This document shows positions 56,265-64,000 of a DNA stretch of 64,000 nucleotides, in pieces (within the stretch, counting starts at the first letter, position 1; each line of letters opens with the position of its first letter). The translations under genes and the position numbers were made by a program. The stretch covers positions 42,824-106,823 of the forward strand of contig NZ_BNJJ01000028.1 of NCBI RefSeq assembly GCF_016587435.1. Direction: 5' to 3'. Below the pieces are notes generated by a model. That model worked only from the letters and a program-made list of their open reading frames with translations. It was not told the origin of the DNA and made no database searches. The DNA comes from Dictyobacter formicarum (GTDB lineage Bacteria > Chloroflexota > Ktedonobacteria > Ktedonobacterales > Ktedonobacteraceae).

Positions 56265-56663
56265 TTACTCGGGGAAACGATAGGGTTCTCCGCGGCTACG
56301 CTGATCCAAAAAATGGAGTAACATGTGAAACCCAGGCTGTTCTGCGATAACTGTGTAAAGAGTTGGATCACCTACCAGCGTAAATTCTATCTTATTAGCG
56401 TGTTGATTGCGTACCCGTATCAAATCAAGAGGGAATGCTATACCATCAATTAGAACATACGCAAGCCTTGGTTTGTAGGTTGCAGGTACCTCTGGCATGC
56501 CTACTATAGAAGATTCGTTAACAACACCTTCTCGGCAAAGTAGTTGGAGTGCGGCTTCCACAAGCAGAAGATCCCATCCTGTCTGGTCCGCAATATCGCG
56601 TGCAGTCAAACGCCCATTTCTCTCAAGATGATAATAAATCTGGTGCACAATTCCTGTATGCAT
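56265..56663 (-). CDS. Hypothetical winged-helix-like protein
   Basis: 132 residues from the ATG at 56663, which has AAAGGA 8 bases upstream. The N-terminal half looks like a winged helix (VHQIYYHLERNGRLTARDIADQTGWDLLLVEAALQLLCREGVV). The C-terminal half is beta-rich (EFTLVGDPTLYTVIAEQPGFHM). It lies beside the old end of array 3 and could be a local regulator. Family not recognised. Confidence 0.6.
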   Translation of the reverse strand: MHTGIVHQIYYHLERNGRLTARDIADQTGWDLLLVEAALQLLCREGVVNESSIVGMPEVPATYKPRLAYVLIDGIAFPLDLIRVRNQHANKIEFTLVGDPTLYTVIAEQPGFHMLLHFLDQRSRGEPYRFPE

Positions 56664-56811
56664 AATCGAATCCTTTCCACGAATACATATCTCTACTGCT
56701 ACCACATTCTCACAATCAAATCCAGCCACTCGAACTAAAACGCTTCACTGGTACAGATTATTCTCTCTACTACACGTACGCCAGTGATCTACTTGATGTC
56801 CGAAATATAGA

Positions 56812-59734
56812 CTTACAATATCCTCTCACGGATTGTTGCCTCTGCAACGTCTCCTCGAAGAGGAACCACGCGCTGCCCCCCAGCAACTTACAGTATCCTT
56901 GTTCGGATCGTTAGCTCTGCAACAAAGGGGTACACCATGGCCCGAAAGTCCGTCACAATAGCTTACAGTATCCTCGTTCGGATCGATACCTCTGCAACTT
57001 GGTTATCTGACCACGGCGCAACAACAAACAGCACTACTTAATCCTCGTTCGGATCGATACCTCTGCAACGTCACCCAGGTCGAGACCAAGTATGGCAGGA
57101 AGAACGTCTTACAGTATCCTCGTTCGGATCGATACCTCTGCAACGCCTAAGAACATCGGTCAAGCCCTGGTTATGCGCAACTTACAGTATCCTCGTTCGG
57201 ATCGATACCTCTGCAACTCAGTTACCAGTATGATATCAACAGCGCCTACCCTAACCTTACAGTATCCTCGTTTGGATCGTTAGCTCTGCAACAAACGCGA
57301 ATTGTTAAAGTTGCAACGAGATATTATTGACTTACAGTATCCTCGTTCGGGTCGTTAGCTCTGCAACATGGAGATGATGAACCAGGATCGATTGCCTCCT
57401 GTTCTTACAGTATCCTCGTTCGGATCGTTAGCTCTGCAACAGCCAGAGCGCTTTCTTACTTTGCATCAATTGGAAACTTACAGTATCCTCATTCGGATCG
57501 TCAGCTCTGCAACGTCTTAGGCTCGTCCTCCTGGCCCTCGTCCTCCTCCTGCTTACAGTATCCTCATTCGGATCGTCAGCTCTGCAACATATCTGCTTGC
57601 GCGGTCGTTCGCGATAGTATTCACTTACAGTATCCTCATTCGGATCGTCAGCTCTGCAACAACTGACCAGCGCCAACACCTTGCAGGTCAGCTACGTTCT
57701 TACAGTATCCTCATTCGGATCGTCAGCTCTGCAACACTGGCGCCACAAAGCGCAAGCTCTACCGCACGAAAGTCTTACAGTATCCTCATTCGGATCGTCA
57801 GCTCTGCAACGTCGTCGCGTGGTTGCGCGAGGGAGAGCGACGATATTCTTACAGTGTCCTCATTCGGATCGTCAGCTCTGCAACATTGCCTCCCTTGCTG
57901 GTGCTGTCCTCCCTTATACCTCTTACAGTATCCTCATTCGGATCGTCAGCTCTGCAACTTGCAAGGTTGAAACCATCAACCGTTCTTCCAAAGCCGCTTA
58001 CAGTATCCTCATTCGGATCGTCAGCTCTGCAACTCTCGCAGCGTTGAGCCATCAGTACACACGAAGTCGCTTACAGTATCCTCATTCGGATCGTCAGCTC
58101 TGCAACCTGCCCGATCCAGTTGACAATACCGTTGACCATATCGCTTACAGTATCCTCATTCGGATCGTCAGCTCTGCAACGGTCCGACCACAACATCTTG
58201 CGTGATGTCCAGCGTGTTCTTACAGTATCCTCATTCGGATCGTCAGCTCTGCAACCTATTTAATGTGTGCTAATGCCCATGAGTCACCTAACTTACAGTA
58301 TCCTCATTCGGATCGTCAGCTCTGCAACTTATGGAGGTCCCGGCCTTTGATGCCGGCTATGCCATCTTACAGTATCCTCATTCGGATCGTCAGCTCTGCA
58401 ACAAACGGACTGCTGTGATACCGAGTATGCCGTAAAAATCTTACAGTATCCTCATTCGGATCGTCAGCTCTGCAACCCACTATGCTATTAATGATGCACA
58501 AGTGCACTATGACTTACAGTATCCTCATTCGGATCGTCAGCTCTGCAACGGTTGACCCTATCGCCTCCCGCTACGGGGTCCCTACCTTACAGTATCCTCA
58601 TTCGGATCGTCAGCTCTGCAACTGTTATTGGCGTAGTTCTGTACTTACATTGGAGAAACTTACAGTATCCTCATTCGGATCGTCAGCTCTGCAACCCATC
58701 TTTTTTAAGAGCCGATCCTTTAATGAAATGATCTTACAGTATCCTCATTCGGATCGTCAGCTCTGCAACCCATCTTTTTTAAGAGCCGATCCTTTAATGA
58801 AATGATCTTACAGTATCCTCATTCGGATCGTCAGCTCTGCAACCGCGACCATTACCCTGGTAGCCCGGCGTGATCCCGAAGCTTACAGTATCCTCATTCG
58901 GATCGTCAGCTCTGCAACACCAGGCATAGCTAGCCAACCCATCTGCCGGATGACCTTACAGTATCCTCATTCGGATCGTGAGCTCTGCAACCTGGTGCTC
59001 ATTGGAGACACGACATCCCATTAAACCCCTTACAGTATCCTCATTCGGATCGTCAGCTCTGCAACGTGATGATCTTCTTTTTGTGCGGATCTGCGGGTAA
59101 AGCTCTTACAGTATCCTCATTCGGATCGTGAGCTCTGCAACTGTTGTCTTGGTTACTCCGCCTTTCACGTTCGTAAACTTACAGTATCCTCATTCGGATC
59201 GTCAGCTCTGCAACGCATCCATCGGACATTTCAGAAGACTTTTTAATAGAAACTTACAGTATCCTCATTCGGATCGTGAGCTCTGCAACGTTAGAAGGGG
59301 ATGAGCTCAGTTTTTACTACGAACATCTTACAGTATCCTCATTCGGATCGTGAGCTCTGCAACAAGTTGCGGGTATGGGGAACGTTAGGGTACGAGCTCT
59401 TACAGTATCCTCATTCGGATCGTCAGCTCTGCAACCCTGACCTTAGATTACAGATGAGCGACGAAGAAAAAGGCTTACAGTATCCTCATTCGGATCGTGA
59501 GCTCTGCAACCGAAGAGTTAAAACAGGTACATATGAGTAAAAGAAAGCTTACAGTATCCTCATTCGGATCGTCAGCTCTGCAACCCCGGGTATATTTAAG
59601 ATATTCATGCTGCGCTACTTATCTTACAGTATCCTCATTCGGATCGTGAGCTCTGCAACCCGCATTGACTGCATACGTGGCACCTGTACCGGCTGCACTT
59701 ACAGTATCCTCATTCGGATCGTGAGCTCTGCAAC
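56812..59734 (-). CRISPR. CRISPR array 3: about 40 repeats, GCAAC type, leader at right end
   Basis: 37-bp repeats start CTTACAGTATCC and end CTCTGCAAC; spacers are 35-38 bp. The first is at 56812-56848 and the last at 59698-59734. Old-end repeats vary: TCAC/TTGCC, GTTC/TTAGC, GTTC/ATACC, and one with four bases lost at 57037-57069. From 57477 on nearly all are ATTC/TCAGC. In the last 11 repeats the base in GTCAGC alternates with GTGAGC. Spacers at 58696 and 58770 are identical. The leader and transcription direction are as in arrays 1 and 2. Confidence 0.97.
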
Positions 59735-60041
59735 CGAAGGTGGTGTGCGCGGGGCAAGTGGATAGATTCTCCAAAATTTGGTTGCAGGGCGGTTTGTTGG
59801 GCTTCTCAGGGCGCCGCTTCTTCTCTATTTATAGGGTATTTTGCCACTTCTGTCAACCCGTTTCGAAAATCGTTTTTTGTTTAAAAATGGCGTCGATTTT
59901 CGAGAGGTTTTTGTGCATTTCAATGCATATTACCGGCATTATTAGGGCGCCAATAGTCCTGATAATGCCGGTTCATGTCGGGCGACCAAACGATTTTCGA
60001 AATGGCTCTTTCTGAGGGCCTTTCAGGCTGTGGTCGCCGCT
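59735..60041 (-). promoter_or_regulatory. Leader of array 3 with near-consensus promoter
   Basis: Begins CGAAGGTGGTG. Minus-strand TTGACA (59856-59851), 17 bases, TATAAA (59833-59828) is a near-perfect sigma-70 promoter into the array. GTTTCGAAAATCGTTTTTTG at 59860-59879 is identical to the motif in the other leaders and again 125 bases from the last repeat. CGATTTTCGA copies in inverted sense follow at about 59894 and 59991. Confidence 0.82.
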
Positions 60042-61229
60042 TTAGCTGCTGGCATTTGATCGCTTTCTGTTCAGAGATGGCATGTCGAGCAGGTCGCCGG
60101 GCTGATAGCAGTCGGTGCGTGAGTAGACAATGATGGCTTTGTTCATTGATGCATAATGGGTGGCAAGCCAGGGTATGTGCTGGTCGCGATAATGACGGAC
60201 AACGGCGGTCAGTAGCCAGTAGGGAATGCGACCGTCGATGATCAGTCCTTGCTCAGAGGATATAGGAGGTAGTGGAAAGGGCTCTGGCTGGAAGTATTCC
60301 AGACGCGTCGTGGGAATCTGGATGCTCACAATCGTGGCTATCTCGGAAGTGTACACATCTACCCGCGCATCGGGATGTTGCCTGGCGCTCGTCTCGACGG
60401 CCAGGGGCTGGGCCCAGCCAAACTGCAAGCTGGGATCAAACTGGGTAAGCGGTTGCTGGCCCGTGGCAGCCGCGGCCGCGGCATAGACCCACAACGGTGC
60501 CGCGCCATAGAGTGATAGAGGAGTGCCAGTCGGCAGGTTAGCGAGCAGATGGGGTAACATTTCAGGCTGCCAGCGCTCTCTGGAAGAAACAAAGGTGTGC
60601 AGATTGATCAACTCACCAGTCGCCTGCTGAAAGAAGGACTGCTCCAGATCGACAGGCGTATACGAGCGGAAGAGCGTCGCGACGAGCTCTACCAGCTGCT
60701 CAAAAGCCGGGCCATGCTGTCTCTCCAGATGGTGCCGTTCTAGGCCGGTAATCGTTCCCTCCAGGATCGGCTTCAATCTGGTGATCTGCGCCTCCTTTTG
60801 CTGAACGGAATAGAGCTGAGCCAGCGGCACCACGCCATTTTCCTGGATGAAGCGCTGCCACATCGCTGTATCATCTGGCTTATCCTCGCGCAACAGCAAG
60901 ATCGCGTGCGTGCAGCGGCGGAATAGTTGCAGTTGGGTACCACGCGGCCGGCCTCCCATATCGACAAGAAATGGCAGACAGCGATGCTCAATATCCTGCG
61001 TGATACGCTCTACAAAGCTTGGCGGCCACTCCGTCTTGACGCTCAAGCGGATCTGGCTCACCGTCTCTGGCTCTCCCTCCTGCGACCAGTTCCCTTCTCC
61101 ATCCAGGCATGCACGAATGGCATGATGAGGAATATGACGCTCACGGAGCGCATGTGTTAGACTATAGAAAAGTACCGATTTACCGGCATGTGGTGGACCA
61201 CCAATCAGAATGGCGGGTAAGAGATTCAT
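60042..61229 (-). CDS. csx3: P-loop ATPase fused to a Csx3 domain
   Basis: 395 residues. The N-terminal P-loop domain has Walker A GGPPHAGKSVLFYSL (about residues 9-23) and resembles kinase-like ATPases. The C-terminal about 100 residues match Csx3 proteins: IVSIQIPTTRLEYFQPEPFPLPP, GLIIDGRIPYWLLTAVVRHY, AIIVYSRTDCYQPGDLLDM. Csx3 (Crn3) proteins break down cyclic tetra-adenylate or bind RNA in type III CRISPR defence, and Csx3-ATPase fusions are known. It reads toward leader 3 and is divergent from the NE0113-type gene. Confidence 0.8.
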   Translation of the reverse strand: MNLLPAILIGGPPHAGKSVLFYSLTHALRERHIPHHAIRACLDGEGNWSQEGEPETVSQIRLSVKTEWPPSFVERITQDIEHRCLPFLVDMGGRPRGTQLQLFRRCTHAILLLREDKPDDTAMWQRFIQENGVVPLAQLYSVQQKEAQITRLKPILEGTITGLERHHLERQHGPAFEQLVELVATLFRSYTPVDLEQSFFQQATGELINLHTFVSSRERWQPEMLPHLLANLPTGTPLSLYGAAPLWVYAAAAAATGQQPLTQFDPSLQFGWAQPLAVETSARQHPDARVDVYTSEIATIVSIQIPTTRLEYFQPEPFPLPPISSEQGLIIDGRIPYWLLTAVVRHYRDQHIPWLATHYASMNKAIIVYSRTDCYQPGDLLDMPSLNRKRSNASS

Positions 61230-61290
61230 ACGCGCAACAACTCCTTTTGTCTCTAATAGAAATATGAAAGGTAGGAATGGGCTCGTGTCA

Positions 61291-61800
61291 ATGCATCCTC
61301 ATGTTCTTCTGGCAACGCTAGGCGGCCAGCCTCAGGTCGTCACCTTTACCCTGGACCTCCTGCTCAAAGAATTCCCCATCAGCACCGTAATGGTGCTGCA
61401 TCCCAGTACAACCACCGAAAAGCTCCAGCGCTCATACAACCAGTTGCAGGCAGAATTTACTGGTGACCACTACTCCGCCGCCGGGCGCACCATTCACTTC
61501 CGTCCACAGGTCCTAAGCATGGATGGTGAGGCTATCGAAGACATTGTTGATGATCTGCATGCCGATGCCACCCTGGAAACCATCCATCAAGTGATTACTG
61601 ATCTTAAGCGCCAGGGATACCACATCCACCTCTCCGTAACCGGTGGCCGGCGCCTGATGGCTCTGCTCGCCATCTCGGTTGCCGCCCTCAACTTTGATCG
61701 CCACGACCATATCTGGCATATCTATACCCCTGAAGAAACCGTAGCCCAGGCCAAGAATGGCGCCCTCATGCATGTGCCCCCGAAGCAGGCGTCAAATTGA
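61291..61800 (+). CDS. CARF-type protein of the NE0113 family (ring-nuclease-like)
   Basis: About 169 residues with a Rossmann-like fold: VLLATLGGQPQVVTFTLDLLL at the start and HLSVTGGRRLMALLAISVAAL (S-x-T-G-G-R-x-x-M) later. These are the marks of CRISPR-associated NE0113-type CARF proteins, which sense and may cleave cyclic oligoadenylates. The end of the gene overlaps the start (TTG, 61797) of a LuxR-type helix-turn-helix gene. It starts 62 bases from the divergent Csx3 fusion gene. Confidence 0.8.
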   Translation: MHPHVLLATLGGQPQVVTFTLDLLLKEFPISTVMVLHPSTTTEKLQRSYNQLQAEFTGDHYSAAGRTIHFRPQVLSMDGEAIEDIVDDLHADATLETIHQVITDLKRQGYHIHLSVTGGRRLMALLAISVAALNFDRHDHIWHIYTPEETVAQAKNGALMHVPPKQASN

Positions 61801-62150
61801 TTCGTGCCCCCTTTATCACGCTCGGAGCCTACATTCCACCCGCCAATACTCCATTCAAAACAGCCGAACAGGAGCAGCAAGATCTCCTGGATCAACAAGA
61901 ACGAGAGCGCTGTCAGAGTGTGATAGATCAAGCCACGCCCAGTCAGTTCAGGGTTCTCAAAGCCTTCGCCAGAGGACTACGCACCTCACAGGTCGCGGAA
62001 GAGCTCTCTATCAGCGAAGCCACTGTCCACACCCACAAGGGCGTCCTGCTTCAATATTGCCGCAGCGCCTGGAGCATTCCACTCACCGAACCCATGGACT
62101 ACCACTTCTTCTACCAAAAATTCAACAACTACTTCGATAACAACAACTAA
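61797..62150 (+). CDS. LuxR-type HTH protein coupled to the CARF gene
   Basis: 117 residues with a clear LuxR/GerE-type helix-turn-helix: ATPSQFRVLKAFARGLRTSQVAEELSISEATVHTHKGVLL. It starts at a TTG that overlaps the stop of the NE0113-type gene, with no independent site, so it is either translationally coupled or the displaced half of a single CARF-HTH regulator. It would give a regulator switched by cyclic oligoadenylate. Confidence 0.7.
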   Translation: MIRAPFITLGAYIPPANTPFKTAEQEQQDLLDQQERERCQSVIDQATPSQFRVLKAFARGLRTSQVAEELSISEATVHTHKGVLLQYCRSAWSIPLTEPMDYHFFYQKFNNYFDNNN

Positions 62151-62250
62151 AGGAAGTATAGCCATTACCACCACAAAACACATCATCAATCCTGTTGAAT
62201 CTATTCATTAGATTCAAGTATAGATAAGTAGCACTGGACAGAATAAGACC

Positions 62251-62286
62251 AGAGAGAGCCATTGCAGTGTAACAATAGCTCTCTCT
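62251..62286. terminator. Bidirectional terminator between convergent genes
   Basis: AGAGAGAGC (62251-62259) pairs with GCTCTCTCT (62278-62286), with inner ATTG/CAAT pairing. GATATTTTG follows. It lies between the HTH gene and the convergent Csx15-like gene. Confidence 0.65.
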
Positions 62287-62312
62287 GATATTTTGCTAAA
62301 GTAAAAATAGGT

Positions 62313-62696
62313 TTACTGGCGCTTGAGGCGTGCCTGTTCGCGGATATTTTGCAGATTGAGGATTTCGGCTACTTCAAAGGTGGTGATAGGACCGTGTTTT
62401 GGCCGCATGCGAATAAGAGACGGAAAGTGACCAATGCGACCATGAAGCATGGCCAGCAGCACAAAGGCTGCCGACGCATAGCCCGGTGGATTGATCAAAA
62501 GCTCGCGCGTTTGCCACTCCTCTGATGTTAACTGAACCGCATCGACAATAGCAGCGAGTTGAGGCTCTAGTGGCTCTCCCTGATTGATCTGAACAGCGAC
62601 AGTTTTTACTTCCTCGATGGCTTGGCCTGCAAGTATTTGAATTTGCTCTTTTTGTGGTTCTGTAAGCGGATGAGAAAAGTTAAGAATGACAACCAT
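62313..62696 (-). CDS. csx15: Csx15-like CRISPR-associated protein
   Basis: 127 residues: ILNFSHPLTEPQKEQIQILAG, LTSEEWQTRELLINPPGYASAA, LLAMLHGRIGHFPSLIRMRP, FEVAEILNLQNIREQAR. These words match Csx15-type proteins of Chloroflexota CRISPR loci as I recall them; these are small CARF-related proteins suspected of acting on cyclic oligoadenylates. Its start overlaps the end of the CARF gene upstream by one base, so the two are coupled. Confidence 0.7.
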   Translation of the reverse strand: MVVILNFSHPLTEPQKEQIQILAGQAIEEVKTVAVQINQGEPLEPQLAAIVDAVQLTSEEWQTRELLINPPGYASAAFVLLAMLHGRIGHFPSLIRMRPKHGPITTFEVAEILNLQNIREQARLKRQ

Positions 62697-63757
62697 TATT
62701 CGATCCCCAATAATTCCTGAATTTTTTGAGCGACTTTTAGAGTTTGTGGTTCACCTTCAGCTGTCGTGTGTATCTGGATCTTTGCAGCTTTCCCCTTCTC
62801 TGATAAATAAACTTCAATGGAACCATTAGGATAATAGTGTCCCATACGTGGCTTGCTTACATTTGCAAAATGCTTTGCAATAACTAATTGTACACAATCG
62901 AGTTGCGCAATTTTTAAACATTCCTTTTCTGTCCATTTAGGGAAATCATGACCATGATTAAGAATAGAATGCGCAATTTTGTCCTCGATATTGGGAACAT
63001 CTACAGCAGCAGGCCATCCAACTTTTTGAGCCTCACTTATTTGTTGATCGAATTTTTTGGTGAGTATTTCTCCTGCAGGGGATAAAAGAATATATCCCTC
63101 TTCAGGAGGTGCCAGAAGTGACTCTATAAAACCTCGATCTGGCTCTGAGATTGATTTAAGCCGTTCATTGACTTCTTCATATGTATGGGCATCTGCTCTT
63201 AACCACTTAAAAAACCACTTATATGAATGAAGTAAGCTTGTATCCCAATCTAAGGCTACTGGATTGAATGTCACAACCTTGTGAAATGTCTCATAGAAAT
63301 ATTTTACAGGAATCCTATAAATCATTCCAATCATTGTGCTGTACACAATTTGCGCTTTCAACCCAGCTGTAGCATTAATAATAACTTCTTGCTGTGTATC
63401 TTGTGCCTTTTTCACTTCAGCCATAAGCACATCAACTAAATTTCGTATACCACGATTTTCAATTTGATCTTCATCATTTTGAAAACGTAGCTCAATTAGC
63501 TTTACTTCAAAACCACGACACTCAAAAAAATCACCCAATATCTCTGCACAATCAACTGCTTCACTTGTTTGAGTGTGTAAAAAAACAAGGCTATCTTTCT
63601 GCTTTGCAAAGGACAAAAGGGAATTTATCTCAGCTGAAGCACGGTTTGGATCAGACTGTACAAACTGTTTCATTTCTTCTTTGCTAGGTGCCCGATTGTT
63701 CTTATGCTTAAAGTTGAGAAATATTGAAATTCCTGTTGTTGTGAGAATTACAGTCAT
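62696..63757 (-). CDS. APE2256/Csm6-type CARF protein
   Basis: About 353 residues from the ATG at 63757 (AGGGGG site about 9 bases upstream). The N-terminal CARF domain has [16 protein letters not shown] and [33 protein letters not shown], the second being the ligand-binding T-A/G-G motif. A C-terminal part ([40 protein letters not shown]) is less clear and lacks an obvious HEPN R-x4-H, so the effector activity is unknown. Likely a cyclic-oligoadenylate-responsive accessory of a type III system lying beyond the right edge. Confidence 0.75.
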
Positions 63758-63784
63758 GGCACTATCCCCCTTCACAAACAAGTC

Positions 63785-64000
63785 TCATTGTAAACTTCTT
63801 ATCAGCTCTTGATACCAGGCTTTTTTCTGCTTGAGTTGGGTGTAACCGGTTTGCTCAATCTTTTCGATGATTACTTTGGCGATAATGCGTTTGTCGTCGT
63901 CGGTTTTGAGTTTCAGCCACTCCTCATATCTTTGTTGTATCTTTGGATTGACCTCTATCTGCGGCATATCCTGGATCTTCTTTTTAAGTTCTTTGCCTTG
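63785..64000 (-). CDS. Unidentified protein, C-terminal part (partial at window edge)
   Basis: The frame is open to the right edge (QGKELKKKIQD then MPQIEVNPKIQQRYEEWLKL), so only the last about 71 residues are in view, ending AWYQELIRSLQ. Charged, helical. The internal Met at 63967 has a poorly spaced site, so the gene probably starts outside. It is 27 bases from the CARF gene on the same strand, hence likely part of the same CRISPR accessory operon. Family not recognised. Confidence 0.5.
   Translation of the reverse strand, partial: QGKELKKKIQDMPQIEVNPKIQQRYEEWLKLKTDDDKRIIAKVIIEKIEQTGYTQLKQKKAWYQELIRSLQ

Overview
The window (about 52% GC, many transposase remnants, dense one-component regulators) looks like a chromosomal accessory region of a Chloroflexota bacterium, most likely class Ktedonobacteria. 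That is an inference from the protein families: a DUF1906-type hydrolase with a propeller, a cyclase/NB-ARC/TPR regulator, RiPP-type B12 radical SAM enzymes, a DevR-family Cas7, Csx15 and Csx3. No rRNA or tRNA gene was seen.

Bases 1-13.7 kb hold housekeeping and nutrient genes: the 3' part of an NAD synthetase, an alkyltransferase-like DNA repair protein, a nucleotidyltransferase whose end runs into a small inverted-repeat element, a dienelactone-hydrolase-type enzyme, a GNAT acetyltransferase, and a minus-strand sugar ABC transporter set. The set comprises a solute-binding protein with a frameshift, two permeases, and an upstream secreted hydrolase/propeller protein behind a row of LacI-type operators. 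Bases 13.7-17.8 kb are a wrecked acyl-CoA synthetase gene, split by a 2.2-kb insertion sequence with a clear 5-bp target duplication and then cut off by a repeated segment that also occurs at 35.0 and 36.6 kb.

Bases 18-34.2 kb look like a biosynthetic cluster for a ribosomally made, modified peptide. A minus-strand run contains a 65-residue candidate precursor, an MBL-fold hydrolase, a cyclase/ATPase/TPR regulator, a GAF protein, a haem-oxygenase-fold oxidase, a radical SAM/SPASM-like enzyme and a P450. A divergent plus-strand run contains a subtilisin-like protease, a Crp/Fnr regulator, a RiPP-type radical SAM enzyme with the CX7CX2C cluster, a second B12-type radical SAM enzyme and an MFS exporter.

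Bases 34.2-37.6 kb are IS3 debris, a GC-rich oxidoreductase and two further copies of the repeated segment. From 37.6 kb to the right edge is a large CRISPR-Cas island. It has three arrays (about 20, 35 and 40 repeats) plus a decayed fourth, cas1-cas2-cas4, a WYL-regulator/cas3/cas8-like/cas7/cas5/cas6 operon, a second cas6, and a CARF/ring-nuclease-type cluster (Csx3-ATPase fusion, NE0113-type protein with LuxR-type HTH, Csx15-like, APE2256/Csm6-type CARF). The arrays are transcribed leftward: each has at its right end a related leader with a TTGACM-N17-TATAAM promoter. The repeats share a fixed stem and an 8-nt handle, but two short internal modules are extraordinarily variable. That modular repeat variation and the peptide cluster are the two most interesting things seen here.
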